Source: an uncultured Bacilli bacterium (GTDB lineage: Bacteria; Bacillota_I; Bacilli_A; RF39; UBA660). Taken from it: a stretch of 18,405 nucleotides of DNA. The stretch spans positions 1 through 18,405 of the forward strand of contig CALVVC010000008.1 in the NCBI GenBank assembly GCA_944363755.1, read 5' to 3'. The notes beneath the pieces are model-generated. The model saw only the letters and a list, made by a program, of their open reading frames with translations, was not told the origin of the DNA and did not search any database. The translations under genes and the position numbers were made by a program. Shown here one piece after another: positions 1 through 6,878 of this stretch; positions within the stretch are counted from its first letter, which is position 1; each line of letters begins with the position of its first letter.

Positions 1-49
1 CTATCATATATATTTTACTAAAACTTGTTTCTAATAATAACTTCTTCAT
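1..49 (-). CDS. Partial CDS, N-terminus of a membrane-anchored surface protein (paralogue of the gene at 6867-8696)
   Basis: Only the first 16 codons lie in the window; the gene runs off the left edge. The peptide reads MKKLLLETSFSKIYMI. It aligns without gaps to the start of the 609-residue protein at 6867-8696 (MKKLFLEVSFTKMYII), so this is very probably a second member of the same N-terminally anchored family. The start ATG at 47-49 is preceded by a strong ribosome binding site, AGAAAGGAGA, about five bases upstream. A terminator sits just upstream at 71-103, so the gene either has a promoter in the short gap or depends on read-through. Function is unknown, and nothing of the extracellular part is visible. 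Confidence 0.7.
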   Translation of the reverse strand, partial: MKKLLLETSFSKIYMI

Positions 50-70
50 AAACTTCTCCTTTCTAAAACA

Positions 71-103
71 CAAAAAAGAATAGAATAATCCTATTCTATT
101 CTT
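71..103 (-). terminator. Rho-independent terminator after the small ORF
   Basis: On the minus strand, AAGAATAGAAT and ATTCTATTCTT form a perfect 11-bp stem around a six-base loop, followed by TTTTTT (72-77). The upstream arm covers the last codons and TAG stop of the small ORF at 91-186. It separates that ORF from the surface-protein gene entering at the left edge. Confidence 0.85.
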
Positions 104-186
104 ACATAACAAAAGAAAGTAATATTATTACTTAAATATTTATAAAGCTGCCCCCCCCATGTAGCATTTATGATATATTTATCCAT
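91..186 (-). CDS. Small ORF (31 residues) containing a G8 homopolymer, function unknown
   Basis: ATG at 184-186 is preceded by AGAAGG about eight bases upstream, and the frame stays open for 31 codons to a TAG at 91-93 inside a terminator stem. The peptide is MDKYIINATWGGQLYKYLSN followed by NITFFCYVRIE, and it resembles nothing I recognise. The ORF lies between the terminator of the upstream hydrolase gene (232-262) and its own terminator (71-103), so it looks like a free-standing mini-transcription unit. The Trp-Gly-Gly stretch is written by an eight-G run, striking in such AT-rich DNA; a gain or loss of one G would change the downstream frame. No convincing promoter was found. It could be a small peptide gene, a remnant, or the non-coding body of a small RNA. 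Confidence 0.4.
   Translation of the reverse strand: MDKYIINATWGGQLYKYLSNNITFFCYVRIE
151..158. repeat. Homopolymer C8/G8 tract
   Basis: Eight consecutive C on the plus strand (G on the coding strand) lie inside the small ORF at 91-186. It is the longest G/C homopolymer I noticed in this AT-rich window and the kind of tract prone to slipped-strand length change. Confidence 0.9.
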
Positions 187-231
187 AAAATTTACCTTCT
201 TTCTTACTATTTTTATTAACTTAATAATATC

Positions 232-262
232 AAAAAAATAGAACTTAAACAAGTCCTATTTT
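232..262 (-). terminator. Rho-independent terminator of the glucosaminidase-like gene
   Basis: Minus strand: AAAATAGGACTT, loop GTTT, AAGTTCTATTTT, then a T run (232-238). The 12-bp stem has one G-T wobble. The first arm overlaps the TAA stop codon (261-263) of the hydrolase gene. Confidence 0.85.
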
Positions 263-995
263 ATCTACTTTTAATTAAAGCTATATAATTGTTAACCTTA
301 CTAGCCCAAGTAGGACTAGCAGCATATTTTGGACCAATAGATTCTGGTGTAGTTAAACCATAAGCATAATAATTACGATATAAGTTATCTAAATAACCCA
401 TAATTCCTTCATCTAGTGTAGCATATGCTTTATAACTTCCTCCACCACAACTAGGTCCACCTTTTTGACCACCTACATTATTACATTCACGAACTAAACT
501 ACTACAAGTACCATTACATCCAGTCTCATGAAGAATAATAGCAGTTGCCATATAAGGATCAATTCCTAACTGTAAAGAATAACTTGCAATTAAGTATCCT
601 TTACCAGAAATAGTAGACTTTAGTGAACGATTAAGCTTATCAGCTAACTCTCCCATAGTTAATCCATCATAAACAATAGGGTCAACTGGAACAGTATTAA
701 CTTCATCATAAGTCTTAACATCTTCTAACTCTTCTTCAATAACTACTTCTTCAACCTTTTCAATATCAGTAGTAGTTACATCTTCTACTTTATTATTAGA
801 TTCTTCTTTAGTAATATTTTTATTCTTATTATTATCTTCTTTATTACCAGCATAAGAATCATTCATTGTCACAGTTTCATAAGCTACAGTATTCTCTTCT
901 ATTTGAAAAGCTTTATACTGTAATACTCCAGCCAAGCCTATCATAAAAACACCAATAGATGCCAACGTAAGACTCAGCTTACTAACTTTTTTCAT
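261..995 (-). CDS. Membrane-anchored or secreted glucosaminidase-like cell wall hydrolase
   Basis: The 244-residue protein has a basic start and a hydrophobic segment at about residues 9-26 (signal or anchor), an acidic and Asn/Lys-rich linker at about 40-105, and a C-terminal lysozyme-fold domain at about 110-244. That domain resembles bacterial N-acetylglucosaminidases (GH73-like): ILHETG, with Glu157 as probable catalytic acid, then CNNVGG and a Gly-rich stretch. It probably cleaves peptidoglycan glycan strands outside the membrane. Four Cys (160, 164, 171, 183) cluster in the catalytic domain and could form disulfides. An in-frame ATG at 1019 was rejected: the strong site GAAGGAGG lies four bases before the ATG at 993-995, and the predicted transcription start falls downstream of 1019. 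The gene has its own consensus promoter and its own terminator. Family assignment is by motif; exact bond specificity is not certain. Confidence 0.82.
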   Translation of the reverse strand: MKKVSKLSLTLASIGVFMIGLAGVLQYKAFQIEENTVAYETVTMNDSYAGNKEDNNKNKNITKEESNNKVEDVTTTDIEKVEEVVIEEELEDVKTYDEVNTVPVDPIVYDGLTMGELADKLNRSLKSTISGKGYLIASYSLQLGIDPYMATAIILHETGCNGTCSSLVRECNNVGGQKGGPSCGGGSYKAYATLDEGIMGYLDNLYRNYYAYGLTTPESIGPKYAASPTWASKVNNYIALIKSR

Positions 996-1023
996 AGTTC
1001 CTCCTTCAAATAAGAACAATAAA

Positions 1024-1052
1024 ATTATATCAAAAAATCATTTTTCTGTCAA
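1024..1052 (-). promoter_or_regulatory. Perfect consensus sigma-A promoter of the hydrolase gene
   Basis: Minus strand: TTGACA (1047-1052), exactly 17 bases, then TATAAT (1024-1029) preceded by TGA, an extended -10. The expected transcription start is near 1017, giving a leader of about 20 bases that contains AAGGAGG before the ATG at 995. Confidence 0.85.
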
Positions 1053-1060
1053 ATTTGACA
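1047..1060. promoter_or_regulatory. 14-bp perfect palindrome overlapping the -35 box (candidate operator)
   Basis: TGTCAAATTTGACA is identical on both strands and has no loop, so it suits a dimeric DNA-binding protein better than a terminator stem. Its 3' half is the -35 hexamer of the hydrolase promoter, so binding there would probably block transcription. The regulator is unknown. Confidence 0.55.
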
Positions 1061-1084
1061 CCCGAACCTATTATATTATATGTT

Positions 1085-4000
1085 TTATCTTGACAAGTTC
1101 TTAGTCTTATTTCTATAAGAAATATATATTATAGAAGCACCTATTATTATTAATATTCCCCCAATTAAATAAATGTATGTAGCATTACTTCCTGTATTTG
1201 GTACTTCTACTGGTTTTGAATTAAACATTACTTCACTTTGAATATCTCCTGTCTCTAAAACATTAAATTCAACTACTGATGTATTTAAGATATATCCATC
1301 TGGTGCTATTGTTTCAGTAAGAGTATATTTACCAACTGGAAGCTTTTCTATATAATGTGGAGTATTACTTGATATCCACTCTTCTACAACACTACCATTA
1401 CTATCTTTTATTACTAAGTGTGCTCCTTCTACTTCTTCACTTCCTACCATATCTTTTTTACTTATACTTACTTTAGTAAAATCATTTACAAAGTTAACTA
1501 CATTTACTTCATTAATATCACTTACACTAAAGTATATAGGACTCTCATTTACTATTACTCCCTCTGGAGCATCTATTTGTTTTAAGGTATATTCTCCTAT
1601 TTCTAAACTATCACTTATATAAGCATCTTTAGTAGTAGTAAATTCATCTATTACCTTACCATCTCTTGTTTCTAATCTATACTTATATCCTTCTATACCA
1701 TTAGTATCTACTGTAAGTATTTTATTATTAACACTTATTGTTGTTATATCATTGCTTATATTAACTGTTTGTACCTTTCCTGTCTCTAACACCCTAAATG
1801 TTACTTTAGAGCCGGTAAAAACATAACCACTAGGTGCTTCTAGTTCTTCAAGACTATATAATCCAGGTACTAAATTTCTAACTTGATATGGACTATTACC
1901 ACTTACAAAAGTAATTGGCTCCATCACTCCATCTAATCTTTCTAGTTTCATTGTTGCACCTGCTATATATTCTTTAGTACTTGCATCTATTTTTCCTAAG
2001 TTAACTATTATAGGTTTATTTTCTATTGTAACAGTAGCATTAGGAGTTTTAGAATCTATTGTTACAACATATTCTTTATCACTTTTTATATAACCTAAAG
2101 GAGTATTTACTTCCACTATTTTATATGTACCTTCTCCTAAATCAGATATAAGAATTGGCTCATTCGTTGTAGTAATAGTTTTAACTACTTTATCTTCTTT
2201 TCTTATCTCTAAAGTTACTCCACTAATAACGTCCTTCGTTTCACTATCTATTTTTTCTATTGTTAAATTTCCTTTACTATTAGATATCATATAAACAAAA
2301 TTATTATCACTATTAGTATTATAATCTATATCTATTTCCTCATTTGTTTTAATATAACCATCTGGTGCTTTTAACTCTTTTAAAGTATATTTACCATATG
2401 GGACTTCCACCTTAAGTGGCTCATTACTACTAGTAAATGTCTTATTATAGTCTCCATCTTTACTAGTTAAATTTAACTCTGCACCTGCCACATATTCTTT
2501 AGTTTCACTATCAATCTTACCTATATAAATATATGACTTAACATTTTTCACAGTTACTTGGACACTAGTAGTATTTTCATCTATTATAAAACTCTCTTTT
2601 TCTTTATTTAATTGATAACCACTAGGAGCTTCTATTTCTTCTACATAATAAGTACCAGGACTTAACTTATCAATAGTATAAGCTTCTTTAGTTGTAGTAA
2701 ATGTTTTTATCTCATCACCATTACTATTAGTAATTTTAAGTTTCGCTCCACTTAAAGGATTACCATTCTCATCTACTTTATTAATAACTACTTGATTTTT
2801 AGAATTATAAAATGTAACTCTCTTAGTTTCCTTTTCTTCCCCTGTAATTGTAAGAGATACTTCACTATTACTAAGAGTATACCCATTTGGAGCTTCTACT
2901 TCTATTACTTTATATTCTCCTTTAACAAGCCCTTTTATACTATGTGCACTATCATCACTAGTCCACTCATCAATAATTTGATTATCACTTACTCTTACAA
3001 GTCTTAATCTTGCCCCACTAACAAACTTATTATCTAAATCTTTTTTCTCTATCAAAACTTCATTTTTTTCGTCTTTAAAATCAACAGTAACACTAGTATT
3101 ATTTTTATCAATAGTAAATTCTTTTTCTTTACTATTTATAAAATAACCATCAGGTGCACTTACTTCTACTACTTTATAAGTACCTTCTTGCATTTTAGAA
3201 GTATCAACTTCTACATAATCATTAGTTGTTGCTATAGTATCAATTACTTCATTATTACTATTAACTATATTTAATACTGCTCCACTAACTACTTCACCTG
3301 TATCACTATCTACTTTTCTAATTTTAACATTATATTTAGAATTAGTTATTGTCTTACTTACATTTAAATTATTATCAGTAATAACAACAACACTACTTTC
3401 TTCATCTATATAATAACCATTAGGTGCTGATAATTCTTTTATTTCATATTCACCAGGTAATAAATTATTTATTACATAATCACTAGTTGTACTCTCAAAA
3501 CTTGCTACTGTTTTATTAGTTATCTTTCTAACAACTTCAAAATTAGCTCCATCAAGTGGATTATTCGCACTATCTATTTTTTTAATCGTTAGACTACCTG
3601 TAGGCATAGAAACACTACTAGAAACAGTCTTTTGTTTAGTAACTGGAAATAAAGCCGCTACAAAAGATTGTTGCATAGTGTCACTCATATTACTAGGTGG
3701 AGAATAACTATAAGCTTCATATTCAGAATAATTAACAACAACGCTAACATTAACATTTATAGGATTATCTATATTAGATAGATTAACTCTTAATTTAAAT
3801 CCTTTACTACTATTAATATCTCCTATTATAGGACTATTATTTTCATCAAGAATTTGAACAGAACTATTATCAACAGATACTCTATAACTATCAAAAGAAA
3901 CATTAGAATTTACTTTAATTAAATCAGTAATTAAATATGTATAATCGCTACTTAGTTTAAAACTACTACTATTTAAACTAAAACTTGGATTAATTACAGT

Positions 4001-4573
4001 AGGATTATTTTTAGCATTAACAGCACCGCTTACTAAAGGTTCAATATATTGATAATATGAACTGGCTTTAATAACACTTTTTTGATTAGCAGTTAAAACA
4101 CCACTAGATGTATCACTAACACCTGCACTTCTATCCTGATACCACCATACTGCAATTCTTGTTAAATATTCATCATTTTCATCATTACCAGTTAAACTTT
4201 TAGCAGGATAACCATTTTGAACAATATAAGCATATCCAGAATCTAATGGTGTACTATTTTTAGTAAGTATCTGATTAGGAGACCACAATTTCTCTTTTTC
4301 AAGACAATAAACAATATATTTTTCGCCACTACTATCTGTAGCATAAAATGAATTAAGAGCGATTATTTCATCTCCATCTAAAGAAGGAAACAAATTAACC
4401 CTATCAGCAATAGGATCATTTTGTCCTGATGTAAGTGTATTAGGAGCTGTATTAGGAAGAGCATATGATATTAATATAGCTCTAGAACAAAGCATTACCA
4501 TAATTGCTGAAAATAAAATTGATATAGTTATCTTAATAAAGTCATACTTATCTTTTTTAAAAAACTTTAACAT
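1085..4573 (-). CDS. Sortase-anchored adhesin-like protein: thioester-type head plus nine SpaA/Cna-B-type repeats
   Basis: The 1162-residue protein has a signal peptide with hydrophobic core at about residues 12-36 and likely cleavage after SYA. A thioester-domain-like head follows (about 55-180; YCLE with Cys90, GYAYIVQNGYP, TRIAVWW), then a beta-rich linker region (about 195-320). Nine repeats of about 88 residues span 327-1119. The end is a sorting signal VPNTG (1124-1128), a hydrophobic helix and a basic tail. Sortase would link it to the cell wall. Most repeats keep the intramolecular isopeptide triad of the family: Lys in I-x-K-x-D, Glu before APxGY, and a terminal Asn. The canonical thioester Gln (TQxAxW) is Arg139, so the head may not form the thioester. 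Repeat 8 lacks both Lys and Glu. The start ATG has AGGTG about seven bases upstream. The gene sits between tex and the hydrolase, with no terminator before the hydrolase promoter. Ligand unknown; the domain calls are firm. Confidence 0.9.
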   Translation of the reverse strand: MLKFFKKDKYDFIKITISILFSAIMVMLCSRAILISYALPNTAPNTLTSGQNDPIADRVNLFPSLDGDEIIALNSFYATDSSGEKYIVYCLEKEKLWSPNQILTKNSTPLDSGYAYIVQNGYPAKSLTGNDENDEYLTRIAVWWYQDRSAGVSDTSSGVLTANQKSVIKASSYYQYIEPLVSGAVNAKNNPTVINPSFSLNSSSFKLSSDYTYLITDLIKVNSNVSFDSYRVSVDNSSVQILDENNSPIIGDINSSKGFKLRVNLSNIDNPINVNVSVVVNYSEYEAYSYSPPSNMSDTMQQSFVAALFPVTKQKTVSSSVSMPTGSLTIKKIDSANNPLDGANFEVVRKITNKTVASFESTTSDYVINNLLPGEYEIKELSAPNGYYIDEESSVVVITDNNLNVSKTITNSKYNVKIRKVDSDTGEVVSGAVLNIVNSNNEVIDTIATTNDYVEVDTSKMQEGTYKVVEVSAPDGYFINSKEKEFTIDKNNTSVTVDFKDEKNEVLIEKKDLDNKFVSGARLRLVRVSDNQIIDEWTSDDSAHSIKGLVKGEYKVIEVEAPNGYTLSNSEVSLTITGEEKETKRVTFYNSKNQVVINKVDENGNPLSGAKLKITNSNGDEIKTFTTTKEAYTIDKLSPGTYYVEEIEAPSGYQLNKEKESFIIDENTTSVQVTVKNVKSYIYIGKIDSETKEYVAGAELNLTSKDGDYNKTFTSSNEPLKVEVPYGKYTLKELKAPDGYIKTNEEIDIDYNTNSDNNFVYMISNSKGNLTIEKIDSETKDVISGVTLEIRKEDKVVKTITTTNEPILISDLGEGTYKIVEVNTPLGYIKSDKEYVVTIDSKTPNATVTIENKPIIVNLGKIDASTKEYIAGATMKLERLDGVMEPITFVSGNSPYQVRNLVPGLYSLEELEAPSGYVFTGSKVTFRVLETGKVQTVNISNDITTISVNNKILTVDTNGIEGYKYRLETRDGKVIDEFTTTKDAYISDSLEIGEYTLKQIDAPEGVIVNESPIYFSVSDINEVNVVNFVNDFTKVSISKKDMVGSEEVEGAHLVIKDSNGSVVEEWISSNTPHYIEKLPVGKYTLTETIAPDGYILNTSVVEFNVLETGDIQSEVMFNSKPVEVPNTGSNATYIYLIGGILIIIGASIIYISYRNKTKNLSR
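1217..3595 (-). repeat. Nine tandem SpaA/Cna-B-type domain repeats
   Basis: Approximate residue ranges are 327-411, 414-502, 504-591, 593-678, 680-766, 768-853, 855-942, 944-1031 and 1033-1119. Each begins with a strand like I-x-K-x-D, contains (S/A)GA, then E-x-x-AP-x-GY, and ends at Asn (Asp501 in repeat 2, which could support a Lys-Asp bond as known in some Cna-B domains). The DNA copies have diverged, so this is old protein-level repetition rather than a recent DNA repeat. Confidence 0.85.
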
Positions 4574-4595
4574 ATTATCACCTATCTTAATTAAA

Positions 4596-4601
4596 AGTAT
4601 A
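4596..4601 (-). promoter_or_regulatory. Candidate extended -10 promoter of the adhesin gene
   Basis: TGATATACT on the minus strand gives TG-A-TATACT, five of six matches to TATAAT, about 22 bases before the start ATG. No good -35 is visible 17 bases upstream. It lies directly after the tex terminator, which fits an independent transcription start. Confidence 0.5.
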
Positions 4602-4604
4602 TCA

Positions 4605-4631
4605 CAAAAAAAATAGTAATTAAATACTATT
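4605..4631 (-). terminator. Rho-independent terminator of tex
   Basis: Minus strand: AATAGTA, loop TTTAAT, TACTATT, then a T run (4606-4613). The first arm contains the tex stop codon TAG (4627-4629). Confidence 0.85.
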
Positions 4632-6774
4632 CTTCTATTAAGCTAAGTCCTACTTTTTTATGTTCTAAATCAATTGAATCTACATAACAATCAACTATAT
4701 CTCCAACACTAAATAAATCACTAGGATTTTTAATATATTCATGAGTTAATCTTGAAATATGAGCAAGTCCATCATTTTTTAAACCTATATCAATAAATAG
4801 ACCAAAATCGACTACATTACGTACTGTTCCCTGTAGTTTATCCCCTATTTTTAAATCTTCTAAATGTAGGATATCACTTCTTAAAATTGGTTGTGGATAA
4901 TTATCACGTAAATCCCTCATAGGTTTTTCTAAAGACTCTATAATATCAGTCAAAGTATATTTATCAATATCAATTTCTTTACTAAGACTCTCTATATCTA
5001 AACTATTAAGTTTATCACCAAGTTCCCTACTACCTAAATCTTTTTCACTAAATCCTAAATAATCTAAAAGTTCTCGAGTTTTATCATAACTCTCAGGATG
5101 AATAGAAGTTTTATCTAAAGGATTATCTCCATCAAGTATTCTAAGGAAACCAACTGACTGTTCATAAACCTTATCAGTAACTCCTTTAATACTATGAAGC
5201 TCATCTCTATTTTTAAATTTACCATATTTATCTCTAAAAGAAATAATATTATCTATTACTTTTTTATTAAGACCAGAAATATATTTTAATAGTGAAGGAC
5301 TAGCAGTATTGATATTAACTCCAACACCATTAACTGCTTTACTAACAACAAAGTTTAAAGATTCATCTAACTTCTTAACCGGTACATCATGTTGATAAAG
5401 ACCAACACCAATACTTTTAGGATCTATTTTAACAAGTTCAGATAAAGCATCTTGTACTCTTCTTCCAATACTAACAGCACTTCTTTTCTCAACAGTTAGT
5501 TGTGGAAACTCTTCTATTGCAAGCTTACTAGCAGAATATACTGATGCCCCTGCTTCACTTACTATTATATAAGAAACTTCTCTTTTACTAGATTTAATAG
5601 TCTCTGCTACAAAAGCTTCACTTTCTCTTGAAGCTGTACCATTTCCTATGGCAATTACATCAATATTATATTTATCAATTAATTCAAGTATTTTTTTCTT
5701 TGATCCCTCTATATCATTATGAGGTTCTGTTGGATAAATTACATCTATATCTAAGACTTTACCAGTCTTATCAAGTACTGCAAGTTTACAACCTGTTCTA
5801 AAAGCAGGGTCATATCCTAAAACAGTTTTATCTTTTAAAGGAGGTGTTAAAAGAAGCTTTTCTACATTAACAGAAAAATTATCTATCGCTCTTTCTTCCC
5901 CTTTTTCTTTTAACTCACTTCTAATCTCTCTATCTACACTAGGAAGAATCAAACGTTTAAGACTATCATTAATAGCATCCATAATAATAGGATAACAAAA
6001 GCTTTCTTTATTTTTTATTACTTTAGTCTCTAAGTACTTAACTATTTTCTCTACATCATAATCTAATTTAACGGACAAAACTCCTTCTTTTTCCCCTCTA
6101 TTAATCGCTAATATTCGATGTGGTTTAATATATTTTATTGTTTCCGTAAAATTATAATAATTACTATAAGTATTATTTTCATCAACAACATTTTTCTTTA
6201 ATTTACTAACAATAACTCCTTCTTTAAAGATATAACTTCTAATCCATTTACGATAATATGCATTATCACTAATCCATTCAGCGATTATATACTTTGCCCC
6301 AGTAATAGCATCATCAACACTCTTAACTTTATCAGAAATGTATTTAGAAGCAATTAGATTAATATCTCCTTTAGTAGGACATGACATAATAATTTTAGCA
6401 AGAGGTTCTAATCCATTATTAATAGCATCAGTCGCTTTAGTCTTTTTCTTCTCTTTATAAGGGCGATACAAATCATCTACTTCAACAAGTTTAATACATT
6501 TCATAATAGAAGATTTTAACTCTTCTGTAAGTAGTCCTTTCTCATCAATTAATCTAATAACATCTTCTTTTCTTTTCATTAAATTAACTTGATACTCGTA
6601 AACATCATTAATAGATTTAATAACTTCTTCATTTAAAGCACCTGTCGCTTCTTTACGGTATCTTGCAATAAAAGGAATAGTATTACCTTCCTCTAATAAT
6701 TTTAAAACAGTCATAACTTGTTTTTTACTAATATTTAAATCTTTACTAATCCCATCAATAATTACTTCATTCAT
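4627..6774 (-). CDS. tex: Tex-family transcription accessory protein, S1 RNA-binding
   Basis: At 715 residues this is a full-length Tex (YhgF) protein. An N-terminal helical region (about 1-190) carries the family hallmark IPFIARYRKEATG (33-45) and LYRPYKEKKKTKA (102-114). A YqgF/RNase H-like domain (about 317-440) contains LGYDPAFRTGCKLAV and GNGTASRESEAF. Helix-hairpin-helix segments (about 485-545) include NINTASPSLL and YGKFKNRDEL. An S1 domain (about 643-712) contains GTVRNVVDFGLFIDIG. Family members bind RNA or DNA and affect transcription and ribosome-associated processes in the cytoplasm; the precise role here is inferred. The ribosome binding site is weak (AGAAAGAGTG). The gene lies between two terminators, so it is probably monocistronic, but I see no clear promoter in the 92-base upstream gap. 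Confidence 0.95.
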   Translation of the reverse strand: MNEVIIDGISKDLNISKKQVMTVLKLLEEGNTIPFIARYRKEATGALNEEVIKSINDVYEYQVNLMKRKEDVIRLIDEKGLLTEELKSSIMKCIKLVEVDDLYRPYKEKKKTKATDAINNGLEPLAKIIMSCPTKGDINLIASKYISDKVKSVDDAITGAKYIIAEWISDNAYYRKWIRSYIFKEGVIVSKLKKNVVDENNTYSNYYNFTETIKYIKPHRILAINRGEKEGVLSVKLDYDVEKIVKYLETKVIKNKESFCYPIIMDAINDSLKRLILPSVDREIRSELKEKGEERAIDNFSVNVEKLLLTPPLKDKTVLGYDPAFRTGCKLAVLDKTGKVLDIDVIYPTEPHNDIEGSKKKILELIDKYNIDVIAIGNGTASRESEAFVAETIKSSKREVSYIIVSEAGASVYSASKLAIEEFPQLTVEKRSAVSIGRRVQDALSELVKIDPKSIGVGLYQHDVPVKKLDESLNFVVSKAVNGVGVNINTASPSLLKYISGLNKKVIDNIISFRDKYGKFKNRDELHSIKGVTDKVYEQSVGFLRILDGDNPLDKTSIHPESYDKTRELLDYLGFSEKDLGSRELGDKLNSLDIESLSKEIDIDKYTLTDIIESLEKPMRDLRDNYPQPILRSDILHLEDLKIGDKLQGTVRNVVDFGLFIDIGLKNDGLAHISRLTHEYIKNPSDLFSVGDIVDCYVDSIDLEHKKVGLSLIEE

Positions 6775-6849
6775 ATAATCACTCTTTCTAACAATATTAT
6801 TTTAATATAAATAACAAAATGATTAAAGAAAAAGAGAATAATTTGACGT

Positions 6850-6878
6850 AAAAAGAACTAAGATATTTATCCTAGTTC
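6850..6878 (-). terminator. Rho-independent terminator of the tandem-module surface protein gene
   Basis: Minus strand: GAACTAGGATA pairs with TATCTTAGTTC (one G-T wobble, very tight loop), followed by TTTTT. The stop codon TAA (6867-6869) lies in the loop and stem. Confidence 0.82.

Noticed and set aside
996..1019. Upstream ATG of the hydrolase gene at 1019
   Set aside because: The ribosome binding site would lie inside the coding region, and the predicted transcription start is downstream of this ATG.
1047..1060. The TGTCAAATTTGACA palindrome as the adhesin terminator
   Set aside because: It has no loop bases and no T tract directly after it, and it coincides with a promoter -35.
2792..3007. 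Plus-strand 71-codon ORF
   Set aside because: Antisense shadow inside the adhesin repeats; Phe/Ile/Tyr-rich low-complexity translation and no ribosome binding site.
1217..3595. Adhesin repeats as a CRISPR or recent DNA tandem array
   Set aside because: Repeat unit is about 264 bases, in frame, with diverged DNA and conserved protein motifs; no spacer structure.
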